Shown piece after piece: positions 35,790 to 44,605 of a stretch of DNA of 64,000 nucleotides. The stretch's first letter is position 1; each line of letters starts with the position of its first letter. Origin of the DNA: Aulosira sp. FACHB-615. GTDB lineage: Bacteria; Cyanobacteriota; Cyanobacteriia; Cyanobacteriales; Nostocaceae. The notes beneath the pieces were generated by a model, which made no database searches, was not told where the DNA came from, and was given only the letters and a program-made list of their open reading frames with translations. The translations under genes were made by a program, and so were the position numbers. The stretch is from assembly GCF_014698045.1 (NCBI RefSeq), contig NZ_JACJSE010000021.1, forward strand, positions 47,342-111,341. The letters are read 5' to 3'.

Positions 35790-36427
35790 CACATCACCTC
35801 CAAAGCACCATTGTTGATGGAAACACTAGCAGGCGAAAGTTTGACGCTGGCAGCACCGTTACTCAGTTCAATATTGTCTGAGGAAAGTTTGACTGTTGCT
35901 GGTGGGGTGTCTAATTCTACGCCTGATGGCAAAATTTTCACAGTTGCGGGACTGTTGCTCATCTCAATCCCGGAAGCAGCCAGCTTAATAATGGCTGGAT
36001 TGCAGTTAATTTCAATTCCTTGGGTATTACATACTAATTTGAGCGGTACTTGTACCACGGGAGGCTCAACTGCCAAAGTGAATCCTCCGCCTGGGCCATC
36101 GTCGAGGGTAAGGGTAATGCTCTCTGTTTTCCAACCTTTTTTGGTAGCCAGGGCAAACTCGGTAGGAACTTCACCCATTCCCCAAAAACAACCACTCCAA
36201 ATCGGGTAATCAGGATCGCCGCCTTCAAACTCTACCCAAACATTGGCACCAATTGGCGGCAGGACAAAGAAGCCCACGTTCTTCCCTGCATAGGGTACAC
36301 AAGGCATTGCCCAACTGAAGCGACCACCGCCCAGAACCGAGGGAACGCTCACTTGGATTCTTCCCATCTTTTGGGGATCTACGTTTTGAGTTACCTTTCC
36401 CCGATATTTGCCGAAAAATCGTTTCAT
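35789..36427 (-). CDS. gp5-like spike protein (baseplate assembly V family)
   Basis: The 212-aa protein has an N-terminal OB-fold part (residues 1-90: FFGKYRGKVTQNVDPQKMGRIQVSVPSVLGGGRFSWAMPCVPYAGKNVGFFVLPPIGANVWVEFEGGDPDYPIWSGCFWG). From about residue 140 to the C-terminus, 16-17-residue repeats appear (NPAIIKLAASGIEMS, SPATVKILPSGVELD, PPATVKLSSDNIELS, AASVKLSPASVSIN). These build the triangular beta-helix spike. It overlaps both neighbours and lies between the hub and the PAAR-like tip gene, as expected. Confidence 0.88.
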   Translation of the reverse strand: MKRFFGKYRGKVTQNVDPQKMGRIQVSVPSVLGGGRFSWAMPCVPYAGKNVGFFVLPPIGANVWVEFEGGDPDYPIWSGCFWGMGEVPTEFALATKKGWKTESITLTLDDGPGGGFTLAVEPPVVQVPLKLVCNTQGIEINCNPAIIKLAASGIEMSNSPATVKILPSGVELDTPPATVKLSSDNIELSNGAASVKLSPASVSINNGALEVM

Positions 36428-37563
36428 GGAATGACCACTGGTGTTGTTGTTCCCACCCCTTCGCGAGTCAGGGTGAAGCTTTGTTTGTATTCACCTAATC
36501 GCAATTGATGGGTGACATTCTTGACGTAATACAAGCCGTCGTAGGTGCTACCTACACCACGCAAGCCAACCAACCCCCGTGCTTTCAATACCCCGTTGTA
36601 GCGTACTACATCCAGTTCTCCAGTTGCTTCCACCACCTGATCCATCGAAGCATCAGTAACCGCCTGGGCGCGAGCCAGCATCTGGGCGTAGGTTAAGCCT
36701 GCGGTATTTTTGGGCAGGACTGTGCGGGCTTTGGCAGTTCTCAGCATGGCGGATTGGGTTGCTAGGGGCAACCGTAGGCTAGAGAAGGTTTTGACTGGAA
36801 GGCTACGCGCTGTCAGGCTATCTTCTCCCAATCCCGACACAAAGGTGGGGGTCAATGCTTTGTGCTGGATGTTGATGGAGTTGACGTTGGTAGAGGTTCC
36901 CAGGTTGACGGAAAGGGCGCGTTGGGGAATGCCTGCACGGGTGGGTGGCCCCCAATAGGCGGTATTGGTGCCGGGAACAGGGCCGGGAGAGATGTAAAAT
37001 ACATAGGCGTACCGCTCCGCCAGTTCTTCCAGGTATTCCAAATCGGTGCCTACCTGCACGGGAACTCGCTCTACGGGGTTGGGAACATCGAGGGAGGCGG
37101 GGGGAATTACCGTGGGGATCAATCCGTATTGGGCATAGGTGGCAATGATTTTCGGCACGATCGCAATATCCGGTTGGGCAGGATGAGCGACAATCTTCTC
37201 TTCCATGTCCATCATGACGCTGACATCTTCGCCTGTGACTGTGAGCAGGCCGGAGTTGTTGCTGGTGGGGGACAACTGCTGGTGGGTAATGATGCCATCC
37301 ATCAATACATGGGGAATGGCGTTGACGGTGACGACGACGATGACACGGTTGAAAGGACGCAGTAAGGGCAGTTTGAGAATGGGATAGTCGATGGCAGCAA
37401 ATAGACCACTGCGATCGCATTTGAAGGACAATTGAAACCCCGATCGCCCCGCATCGGTTTGGGTAATTTCGATGTTGTCTAAGGCTTGAATCAGGTTGGG
37501 GGGAGCCGGAAGCGGCACGGTGGGGCCAATGAACAGTGAGAGGCGAATACCCTGGAAAAACAT
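36424..37563 (-). CDS. gp27/late control D-like hub protein
   Basis: The 379-aa protein contains ALDNIEITQTDAGRSGFQLSFKC, VTVNAIPHVLMDGIITHQQLSP, LTVTGEDVSVMMDMEEK, YAQYGLIPTVIPP and the later DLEYLEELAERYAYVFYISPGPVPG, matching the late control D/VgrG N-terminal hub family. Residues 355-375 keep the QSFTLTREGVG ending. In Afp/PVC the homologue is fused with gp5; here hub and spike are separate genes overlapping by 4 nt. It forms the centre of the baseplate. Confidence 0.85.
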   Translation of the reverse strand: MFFQGIRLSLFIGPTVPLPAPPNLIQALDNIEITQTDAGRSGFQLSFKCDRSGLFAAIDYPILKLPLLRPFNRVIVVVTVNAIPHVLMDGIITHQQLSPTSNNSGLLTVTGEDVSVMMDMEEKIVAHPAQPDIAIVPKIIATYAQYGLIPTVIPPASLDVPNPVERVPVQVGTDLEYLEELAERYAYVFYISPGPVPGTNTAYWGPPTRAGIPQRALSVNLGTSTNVNSINIQHKALTPTFVSGLGEDSLTARSLPVKTFSSLRLPLATQSAMLRTAKARTVLPKNTAGLTYAQMLARAQAVTDASMDQVVEATGELDVVRYNGVLKARGLVGLRGVGSTYDGLYYVKNVTHQLRLGEYKQSFTLTREGVGTTTPVVIP

Positions 37564-37575
37564 AGTAATCTTCCC

Positions 37576-37866
37576 CTAAAACTGGGTTTGGGCAATGTGC
37601 AGGGTTCGCCCAATTTCCGCAGTCAGGTCAAAGGGATTCATGGCGTTGTTGGCATCGCAGATTTGCCAGTATTGTTCGGGGTCGCCCAATAAATCTGCGG
37701 CGAGGGTATCCAGGCGATCGCCCTCTTTGACTCGCATCTCCAGCACCCTGGATAAAGTTTCCGCCTGGGGCAGAAAGCGTCGCCGTTTATAAGAGAGATG
37801 TCGCCCTTCAGCAGTGATGAGAGTGGCGGTTTCTAATTCGTAGTAGCGACTGGTATGATCGAACAT
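37576..37866 (-). CDS. LysM/tail protein X-like CIS protein
   Basis: The 96-aa protein contains the LysM-like block VLEMRVKEGDRLDTLAADLLGDPEQYWQICDANNAMNPFDLTAEIGRTLHIA. Phage tail protein X and the C-terminal part of Afp7/Pvc7 have the same fold. In Afp7-type proteins the LysM domain follows the tube-adaptor domain; here they are separate genes. It lies 12 bp upstream of the hub gene in the operon. It probably binds tube or baseplate, not peptidoglycan, in this setting. Confidence 0.82.
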   Translation of the reverse strand: MFDHTSRYYELETATLITAEGRHLSYKRRRFLPQAETLSRVLEMRVKEGDRLDTLAADLLGDPEQYWQICDANNAMNPFDLTAEIGRTLHIAQTQF

Positions 37867-38189
37867 GATTGACCCCTTTGTGGGAAGTTTTTCAGATATG
37901 TTTAAATCTGGTGGAAGCCTAATTCAAGATTGTTATTTTGATAAAATTTCAGAATTAGCAAATTGCATTCTAAATTGATTGATCAGGAGTTAATTGAATA
38001 CTTTTTAAACCACATCTATTTTGATAAACATAGTTTTTCATGGGTAGTGGGAGCATCTTGCTCCCTGTTGGTAGTAGCGGGCAAGATGCCCGCACTCCAT
38101 ATTTTAAAATGGACGAGGTTTGTTTGCTTATTATTCTGCTTAGAAATACTTGTATTCATTAAACATAAAAACCGGATTTAAATCTACAA
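37867..38189. other. Spacer inside the CIS operon with two palindromes
   Basis: The 323-bp gap between the LysM and tube-adaptor genes is the largest in the operon. It holds a pair of palindromes at 38049-38093. No ORF is convincing. It may carry an internal promoter or processing site. Confidence 0.55.
38049..38093. repeat. Double palindrome repeat in the CIS operon
   Basis: GGGAGCATCTTGCTCCC (38049-38065) and GCGGGCAAGATGCCCGC (38077-38093) are two perfect 6-bp-stem palindromes 11 bp apart. This twin form is a common dispersed repeat in filamentous cyanobacteria. It may act as a transcript-processing or attenuator hairpin. Confidence 0.7.
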
Positions 38190-38849
38190 TTAGCTTAATA
38201 ACTTAATATTTGTCCCCAATAAATTATTTAAGCTGGTGCCTGTTCCCAATGTTGCCATTGTTTCTTTAACAACCTGATGAGCCAGATATAAATGATAACC
38301 AGGATGGGTGATTGGCAAATCGGAATAGGTCAATACTCGCATTCCTAAAGAGACTTTCGCCCGAATTGGATTCAGGTTTGTGTCATGGGCTTCTTCGATG
38401 ATGCTGAAGCTGGTGATGTTTACGGGTAGAATGCGGCGTTGTCCCCAAATAAATAGCGTTAATTTGGGTGGTGGTGGCATAATTTCAATCGTTCCCACAG
38501 CCAGCATAATTGTGTTAGCAATTACCATCGAACTGGCAGGATACACTAGCATTTCGAGTGCCGAAAGTTGGGGATAAATACCCATATTGACAGCAATATC
38601 TTTGCCTTTTTCTAACTGGTCAGTGGCATCCATTTCAATATCAATATTGATACTTTCTACTGCTGCGCCACTGAGTCGTAAACCCAGCGTAGAACCTGCC
38701 TGATCGTTGCCCTGCATTTGCGGTTCTAATGAGCGAGTTAGCGTTTCAGGATTGTATTGAAACGGAATCACTTTCGGAATTGGATTGGCGATATCGAAAC
38801 CAATGATCGCGCCTTTAAATAAACGAGGAGAGCCTGAAAAACTGGTCAT
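38190..38849 (-). CDS. CIS tube-adaptor protein (Afp7/Pvc7 N-terminal-like)
   Basis: The 219-aa protein contains VIPFQYNPETLTRSLEPQMQGNDQ, INIDIEMDATDQLEKGKDIAVNMGIYPQLSALEMLVYP, and LTLFIWGQRRILPVNITSFSIIEEAHDTNLNPIRAKVSLGMRVLTYSD, the conserved order of the CIS tube-adaptor domain that joins tube to baseplate. It has an SD-like GTGAGG. In Afp/PVC this domain and LysM are one protein. It lies after the 120-bp gap downstream of the DUF4157 gene. Confidence 0.85.
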   Translation of the reverse strand: MTSFSGSPRLFKGAIIGFDIANPIPKVIPFQYNPETLTRSLEPQMQGNDQAGSTLGLRLSGAAVESINIDIEMDATDQLEKGKDIAVNMGIYPQLSALEMLVYPASSMVIANTIMLAVGTIEIMPPPPKLTLFIWGQRRILPVNITSFSIIEEAHDTNLNPIRAKVSLGMRVLTYSDLPITHPGYHLYLAHQVVKETMATLGTGTSLNNLLGTNIKLLS

Positions 38850-38969
38850 GCAATGGATACCTCACATTAATCTTCTTGCCCAACAATCTCGGCTAATTTA
38901 TTTAGAATTTGCAATTTTATTACTCGACAGTCATGTATCTTTATCGACTTTCGGCATAACACACAGTTA

Positions 38970-40619
38970 CTAACTATTCATGTCTATATGAAACCATGCA
39001 CTAAACTCCCCTGACCCTGCTTTTTGTCCCACCGCAGAATATCTCTCATCTTCCTGCCCTTTGTTTTTAATCTCCCAATTTCCATAGTGAGATACAGTTA
39101 CATATATTTTGCCTGTCACATAGTCCAACACTATTTTTACATTATGTACATCTCTATTGCTGTTGAGAGGGTTACGTATTCCTGTCCCTGTGTACTCTGC
39201 GTATCCTATAGGTTCTTTATCTTTTACAGGTTCCTTATCTTTGCTAATCTCAGATGTATTACTCATTTTTATACTTACATTATTCATTTCTTTTGAGGTT
39301 TTCTTGTAATGAGAATGGATTTTATTAAGTTTATAGGTTTCAGGCATCGGGATTTGAGGCAAGCTATTTTCAGTATTCATATGCCAGCTCCGTAATGCTC
39401 CTGGGTGATCCGAGGTTATATCTTTCTTTTTGATCTCGTCCTCAGTACGCATATCAAAAATTATGTTGGTTTTCCAAGAAAAGTAAATATCTCGAATTAA
39501 TCGAACAAGATTATTAGGAGCTACTTCTTTAAAGACACTATATGGAATAGTTGGAATCTTATGTTGTTCTAATTCTTGTGAATTTACTTTATTTTTTCTG
39601 TTTTTTGAATCTATATTTGGATCTATAAAAGTTAATTTTTCTATTTTTCCCTTGGATTCATGCATTTCTTTGAGAGCCTCTGCTTGGTCTTTCCAACTTC
39701 TTGACGATTTATCCTCATAATCATTGACACTCTTGTCACCAGTACTCTTTAGCAATGGGGAGAAATAATTGATAGTTGAAACAAGGCTTGTTAGCCATTG
39801 TAAGACAGTTGAATAATCGTTTGTACTATCTGCTTGATTGTAACTATCATAGTAAAATCCGACGACACGATTAAGTATCACCTTATTATTTTCTTCTAGA
39901 AGTTCTTCTCTCAATTTTTGAATCTCATTGTGAATTTCAAAATCATAAAAGTATTGTTTAAGTAATCTTTCATTAGGAACACGTCCATTTAACCAACTCT
40001 TGGGATCTATTGCTATAAAACACTGAATTGGTGCAAATTGATTTGCAGAACTTGAAGTGACTTTTATAGGTGATGGCAAAACACTACTACTTTTCAGTTT
40101 GCTTGCCCGATTTCCCATTAAATCTGCTTCTTTCTCTAGGTGAGCATCATGATTGATAGAAAATCCAGCAACTTGCATTTTACCTTTTACTCTTCCCTGT
40201 TTTTGCTGTACCACATGCCAAGCTTCATGGGGTAAATATTTTTCTTGCCCCGGACTTAAATAAATATCTGTACCTTTGGTATAGGCTATTGCTCCTAACC
40301 GACTAGGCTTTGAAGAGTTAGTGTGTACGCGCACTTCAGATAACTCAATGCCAGATAACTGTTCAAGTCCAATTTTTAGTTTTTTGGGCAATGTACTAGA
40401 AGTGGCATTTTGTGAAGATTTACGTGGTGTTCTCCTCAAAGTACTTAAATTTGTATGAAAATTCTCGTAACTGTATCGATTTGAATGTAAGAGTGATTCT
40501 TCTTGCAAAGTTTCAGTTGATGGTACACAAGAACCTGTTGAAATCTTACTCAAACTAAGGATAGTAGAACGCATAGAATTTGAACTCATTGGTTTATGAG
40601 TATTTGTACGGGTATTCAT
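38970..40619 (-). CDS. DUF4157 (eCIS core) protein, candidate cargo/effector with zincin motif
   Basis: The protein is 549 aa from the ATG at 40619, which overlaps the stop of the small upstream gene (ATGA); an ATG two codons earlier is possible. Residues 75-172 are the DUF4157 domain: LSGIELSEVRVHTNSS, IYLSPGQEKYLPHEAWHVVQQ with HExxH at 131-135, and HLEKEADLMGNRA (Glu near 165 as possible third ligand). DUF4157 marks cargo proteins of extracellular CIS. The C-terminal 370 residues are unrecognised: helical and charged at 200-430, then beta-rich at 450-549 (HNVKIVLDYVTGKIYVTVSHYG). The gene is more AT-rich than its structural neighbours, as expected of exchangeable cargo. Confidence 0.8.
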   Translation of the reverse strand: MNTRTNTHKPMSSNSMRSTILSLSKISTGSCVPSTETLQEESLLHSNRYSYENFHTNLSTLRRTPRKSSQNATSSTLPKKLKIGLEQLSGIELSEVRVHTNSSKPSRLGAIAYTKGTDIYLSPGQEKYLPHEAWHVVQQKQGRVKGKMQVAGFSINHDAHLEKEADLMGNRASKLKSSSVLPSPIKVTSSSANQFAPIQCFIAIDPKSWLNGRVPNERLLKQYFYDFEIHNEIQKLREELLEENNKVILNRVVGFYYDSYNQADSTNDYSTVLQWLTSLVSTINYFSPLLKSTGDKSVNDYEDKSSRSWKDQAEALKEMHESKGKIEKLTFIDPNIDSKNRKNKVNSQELEQHKIPTIPYSVFKEVAPNNLVRLIRDIYFSWKTNIIFDMRTEDEIKKKDITSDHPGALRSWHMNTENSLPQIPMPETYKLNKIHSHYKKTSKEMNNVSIKMSNTSEISKDKEPVKDKEPIGYAEYTGTGIRNPLNSNRDVHNVKIVLDYVTGKIYVTVSHYGNWEIKNKGQEDERYSAVGQKAGSGEFSAWFHIDMNS

Positions 40620-40867
40620 TCCCATATTCCTCCATAAATTGCCTGCGCTACTTGAGAACCGATCGCCTCTACACCCATCCCTGCCCTGACATTAAACGCG
40701 CTACCCTGCAACTGCTGAATTTCATAACTGCGCGAAAGTGAACCAGGAACACCTTGCTCTGTGAACAAACGAGTCAATTCCTGTTCGATCGCCCGTTGAA
40801 TTCGCCCCCGATCCTTCTGAGCAAATCCATGTAGCACCAACTCCTCAATCTGCAACTCAATATTCAT
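40616..40867 (-). CDS. Small conserved CIS-locus protein
   Basis: The protein is 83 aa from the ATG at 40867, overlapping the ATPase stop (ATGA). The upstream in-frame extension lies within the ATPase gene and is rejected. The sequence MNIELQIEELVLHGFAQKDRGRIQRAIEQELTRLFTEQGVPG...NVRAGMGVEAIGSQVAQAIYGGIWE is compact and helical. Such small proteins often follow the ATPase in CIS loci. Its overlap with the DUF4157 gene suggests a link with cargo. The function is unknown. Confidence 0.7.
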   Translation of the reverse strand: MNIELQIEELVLHGFAQKDRGRIQRAIEQELTRLFTEQGVPGSLSRSYEIQQLQGSAFNVRAGMGVEAIGSQVAQAIYGGIWE

Positions 40868-42852
40868 TTCACCCACCCCCGGATTTCCCCATCCGTTAAC
40901 GATTTCTCCAACTTGGCATATTCCCGCTTTGCCGCTTGCAACACATGACTCATCTGCACCACCTCCTTTGCCTCCGCCGCTAAAAACGCCGCATTCATCG
41001 CAATGTTGCGAATATTGCCCCCCGCCACATTCAACTGCGCCAACTTCTCCACCTCCAATCCCTCCGTCGGGGTTGCTGCTGGGAAAATATGTCGCCAAAT
41101 CTCCACCCGTTCCGGCAAATCCGGGAAGGGAAACTGCACAATAAACCGAATCCGCCGCAGAAAAGCTTGATCCAGCGCATCCTTTAAATTGGTTGTCAAA
41201 ATTGCCAAACCCCGATAGGATTCCATTCGCTGCAACAAATAGCTCACCTCAATATTGGCATGGCGATCATGGCTGTCCTTCACTTCACTGCGCTTACCAA
41301 ACAGGGCATCCGCTTCATCAAACAGCAAAATCACTCCACTCGATTCCGCCGCATCAAACACCCGCCGCAAATTTTTCTCCGTCTCGCCAATGTACTTGCT
41401 CACCACCGACGACAAATCAATCCGGTACAAATCCAGCCGCAACTCCCGCGCCAGCACCTCTGCTGCCATCGTCTTGCCTGTGCCACTGCTACCAGCAAAC
41501 AGCGCACTAATCCCCAATCCCCGATTCCCCTTCGTCCTGAAGCCCCAGGTATCATAAACCTGCGATCGCTGCCGTACATGCACCGCAATATCCCGTAAAA
41601 CTTGCCGTTGGGCTTCTGGTAACACCAATTCCTCCCAGGTAGCCGCAGGCTCGATGCGCTGCGCCAGTTCCTCCAATCGGGGGCGGGATTGCTGGCGGCA
41701 GATATCCCAGAGTTGGCTGGCAAGGGGAGAGGAGGAGGATGGGGGAGAACTGGCGGCAATACAGGCGGCAGCGATCGCACTACTGCTTAAATCAAATTGA
41801 GCCACTAAAGCCTCGACCTGTCCATTCACCTCTGTTTGACGCTCTCCCAGAGCCGCTTTCCAGATAGCTTGTTGCTCCGTGGGAGTGGGTTTGCTGACTT
41901 CAATCGTCAGGTTGGGACGCTGGGGTAACCGACGGCGATCGCGACTGCTCACCAACACAATGCCACCAATCTCTTCCAACAGTTGATGCAGGGCGCTTTC
42001 CTGGGCAACGTCATTATGATATCCACCATCACAATCTACTAGTAAGGCGCGATCGCTCAGAATGACTTCCCTTTGCCACAAACGCAAGAATGTTTCTAAC
42101 TCCCGCCGCTCCTGGGGAATGGCTTGAGCGGAGAGGCGATACAAATTCAAGTCTACATGTTCGCAAGCTGTAGCTGCGATCGCCCATTTGGCTGTCACTT
42201 CTTCCCCACACAACTGCACAATCGGCAACACTCCCCGCTCGGAACCTTCAACCCAGGTGGTTGATAACTGATCGGCGATCGCTTCATAGGAAGGCAGCAA
42301 TGCTCCGCGATTTACCACAGGTTTCATCAACACACTCAACTCTCGATCCAGGTGGGGCATTCCCATTAAATACAGCAATGCCCAACGGCTGAGTCGTAAT
42401 GGACTCAAGGTGAAAACTCGGCTCTCCTCCACTTCAATTAATCGCCAGTGCAGCAGGGGAGAAGAAGGAGCGATCGCACTCAAATGAGCATCTGGAAACA
42501 CCGTCAACGCCAGACTAAAGGTCGGATAAGCCTGCTGTTCTCGTCCCTGAATTGTGGCACACAAACGAGGGAAAGCCGCATCCAGTTCCATCCCGGCACA
42601 CAACAGCAAAACATCTCGCTCAAAGTCAGATAAATCAAATGTGTTGCAAACAACTTCTAAGGACGGGGGTTCAGTCATTGCCGCCGCAATCAAAGTTAAT
42701 CGCTGCTGTGAATCGTCAGCAGTATCCTGGGATACTTCAGCCCCTTCCTGATCTTGAACAAACTGTTCCAATTTCTGCCGCACAACTGCCAATGCAGCTA
42801 CAAGATACTGGTGGTTAGCAGATTGCCAGCGATCGCCTGCAACAAGGTTCAT
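40864..42852 (-). CDS. CIS AAA+ ATPase (Afp15/Pvc15-like)
   Basis: This 662-aa protein has an N-terminal winged-helix-like region (1-370), then an AAA+ domain: Walker A FAGSSGTGKTM, sensor/pore region YIGETEKNLRRVFDAAES, Walker B VILLFDEADALFGKRSEVKDSHDRHANIEVSYLLQ, and Arg finger area LDQAFLRRIRFIVQFPFPDLPERVEIW. The match with the eCIS ATPases (Afp15) is clear. In such systems it is thought to help assembly or cargo handling. It overlaps the Pvc16-like gene and the small gene by 4 nt each. Confidence 0.88.
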   Translation of the reverse strand: MNLVAGDRWQSANHQYLVAALAVVRQKLEQFVQDQEGAEVSQDTADDSQQRLTLIAAAMTEPPSLEVVCNTFDLSDFERDVLLLCAGMELDAAFPRLCATIQGREQQAYPTFSLALTVFPDAHLSAIAPSSPLLHWRLIEVEESRVFTLSPLRLSRWALLYLMGMPHLDRELSVLMKPVVNRGALLPSYEAIADQLSTTWVEGSERGVLPIVQLCGEEVTAKWAIAATACEHVDLNLYRLSAQAIPQERRELETFLRLWQREVILSDRALLVDCDGGYHNDVAQESALHQLLEEIGGIVLVSSRDRRRLPQRPNLTIEVSKPTPTEQQAIWKAALGERQTEVNGQVEALVAQFDLSSSAIAAACIAASSPPSSSSPLASQLWDICRQQSRPRLEELAQRIEPAATWEELVLPEAQRQVLRDIAVHVRQRSQVYDTWGFRTKGNRGLGISALFAGSSGTGKTMAAEVLARELRLDLYRIDLSSVVSKYIGETEKNLRRVFDAAESSGVILLFDEADALFGKRSEVKDSHDRHANIEVSYLLQRMESYRGLAILTTNLKDALDQAFLRRIRFIVQFPFPDLPERVEIWRHIFPAATPTEGLEVEKLAQLNVAGGNIRNIAMNAAFLAAEAKEVVQMSHVLQAAKREYAKLEKSLTDGEIRGWVK

Positions 42853-43778
42853 GGGGTGACACCTCCAGCAGCGCGGACAATAAACCTTGCCAGATTGGAA
42901 CGAATGCCATTTTGGTAAACAATCTGCAAGGTTTTCACCCCTTCCTCTGTAACGTCAGGTAACGTCAGGATGATTTCAGTGTTGTGAATGTTTTCTACGT
43001 TAATTTGCTGATCCTGCAACTGAATAAAGCTGATTTCTCCCTGGGCGAAGTTCTGCCCTTGAATCAGCAACCGACTACCTGGGGTAATGGGTTCCCCGGC
43101 TCCCGCTTGTGAGCGAATTTGTGTAATGGTTGGTGGTGAAGCGGGGACAGTGGGAGGCGTGGCACTCACTGTAATGCTGCGATCGCTCACAGGCAAACTC
43201 ACGACTGGTTCATCATCGGGTTCAATGAGAACAACTGTCCCTTGGTAAGCTGTTGACAATACATACTGTGTCTGGAAAAAGATTGACCAGATTTTAGATA
43301 ACTCTTCCAATGACAGCGACACAGGTGAGAACTTGACAAATTCCGGTTGTTCTGCTAAGTCTGATCCTTGTAAAATAGCTGCGTTATCTGCTACCGTATC
43401 CTGAATCAGCTGCCGTGGCAAAAACGGTTTAGTATGCAGGGTTTTCATCACTAACCCCATCAATCTTTCAGGCAATAGTTTGGTTTTATCCCCGTAAAAG
43501 CTGAGGAGATAGTGAAGATCAAGTGCCAATTGTGGACGTTGGCTCAAAGAACCATCGGCGCGACGAGTCGGCAAATCGGCGTTGCGCCAGCCCGAATTGG
43601 GAGTGACCTGATAAAGGAAAATGTTCACTCTGCCATCATTACTAGTAGCCGCATCTTTGGGGTCTGGTTGCCCTACCGTAATCGTTGTTGAAGTCCCTGG
43701 AACTTTGCCCGTCACGGCATTTTCGAGGACACGTTTCAGGGTTGCGGTCACAGTGGCGATCGCCAGATAATTACTCAT
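42849..43778 (-). CDS. DUF4255/Pvc16-like cap protein with IPT domain
   Basis: The 309-aa protein starts LAIATVTATLKRVLENAVTGKVPGTSTTITVGQPDPKDAATSNDGRVNIFLYQVTPNSGWRNADLP, the DUF4255 domain of CIS terminator (cap) proteins. Residues about 215-305 carry an IPT/TIG-like fold (PTITQIRSQAGAGEPITPGSRLLIQGQNF...). In Afp/PVC the homologue (16) ends the sheath and tube at the distal cap. It overlaps the ATPase gene and the Pro-rich gene by ATGA. Strong call. Confidence 0.87.
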   Translation of the reverse strand: MSNYLAIATVTATLKRVLENAVTGKVPGTSTTITVGQPDPKDAATSNDGRVNIFLYQVTPNSGWRNADLPTRRADGSLSQRPQLALDLHYLLSFYGDKTKLLPERLMGLVMKTLHTKPFLPRQLIQDTVADNAAILQGSDLAEQPEFVKFSPVSLSLEELSKIWSIFFQTQYVLSTAYQGTVVLIEPDDEPVVSLPVSDRSITVSATPPTVPASPPTITQIRSQAGAGEPITPGSRLLIQGQNFAQGEISFIQLQDQQINVENIHNTEIILTLPDVTEEGVKTLQIVYQNGIRSNLARFIVRAAGGVTP

Positions 43779-44605
43779 GGCTTCCTCCCCCGTTGCTGCA
43801 AATAGGTATCCAGCGACACTGCCGGACGAGAACGGACTGGAGTGGCTTTAGGTGCAGGTGGGGTTGGCATGATTGCCCGGACTTCAACCCTGCCGATACT
43901 AACGCGAATCGTGGGAGGTGCTGCTGGCTCGGTTGCAACCTGTGGCAATGGAGATGATACAGCAGATTGAGCCAGTGGAACTTGGTGAGTTGCTATTGTA
44001 CCGCTTGGTTTGCTTATGGGAACTGTTGCCCTGTCAGCAACAATTTCAGGTGCGTTTGCTAATTCACCGTCCATGACCAGCGAAGGATTTTCGCCCAGAA
44101 TTTGCTCACGGGGTTTTAAAACTCGAAAAGGTTCTAAAGAAACTTTCTGATTCGGTGGTTCGATCGCTTGCGTCATTGGGGGATGGAACTCACGCGGTTT
44201 GAAAACTTGAAAAGGTTCTAGAGCAGCTTTCTGATTCGGTGGTTCCGCAATGAATTGACTAGGCGCGATCGCCTGGGTTATTGGGGGAATAACTTGTTTC
44301 AGGTTTGATGACTGTATGGACTGGTTTAGCAGTGACGGTGTTGTAAGGGGATTTTGTTGTGCTTGTCCTGGAACCTGATTATTAGCTAAGTCAGGTTGAA
44401 CAGAGGTAATATTCTGGGGAGAAGGCTCCCCGACGGATGGATTAGCATTGACTGGAGTGGGAGAATTTTCCACCTCACGACGCCATTGCAGATTGACTTC
44501 ATCTATAATCGCAGGTGCAGAACTGAATCTGGGCGCGATCGCAGGTTGCACCACGGGACTGACACCCAGGCTGCGCTCTACTAATCGAGAAAAGAAATCT
44601 GCCAT
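43775..44605 (-). CDS. Proline-rich CIS-locus protein of unknown function
   Basis: The 276-aa protein is mostly low-complexity with many Pro, Gln and Asn. The ends are more ordered: MADFFSRLVERSLGVSPVVQPAIAPRF at the N-terminus and TIRVSIGRVEVRAIMP...SRPAVSLDTYLQQRGRKP at the C-terminus. Two copies of PPNQKxxLEPFxVxKPRE occur around residues 122 and 150. It abuts the zinc-ribbon baseplate gene with no spacing and overlaps the cap gene by 4 nt. It could be a linker, ruler or scaffold, but no family is recognised. Confidence 0.65.
   Translation of the reverse strand: MADFFSRLVERSLGVSPVVQPAIAPRFSSAPAIIDEVNLQWRREVENSPTPVNANPSVGEPSPQNITSVQPDLANNQVPGQAQQNPLTTPSLLNQSIQSSNLKQVIPPITQAIAPSQFIAEPPNQKAALEPFQVFKPREFHPPMTQAIEPPNQKVSLEPFRVLKPREQILGENPSLVMDGELANAPEIVADRATVPISKPSGTIATHQVPLAQSAVSSPLPQVATEPAAPPTIRVSIGRVEVRAIMPTPPAPKATPVRSRPAVSLDTYLQQRGRKP

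Noticed and set aside
36710..37420. ORFs in other frames of the hub gene
   Set aside because: Shadow frames created by the locally higher GC of the hub gene; compositions are unlike real proteins.
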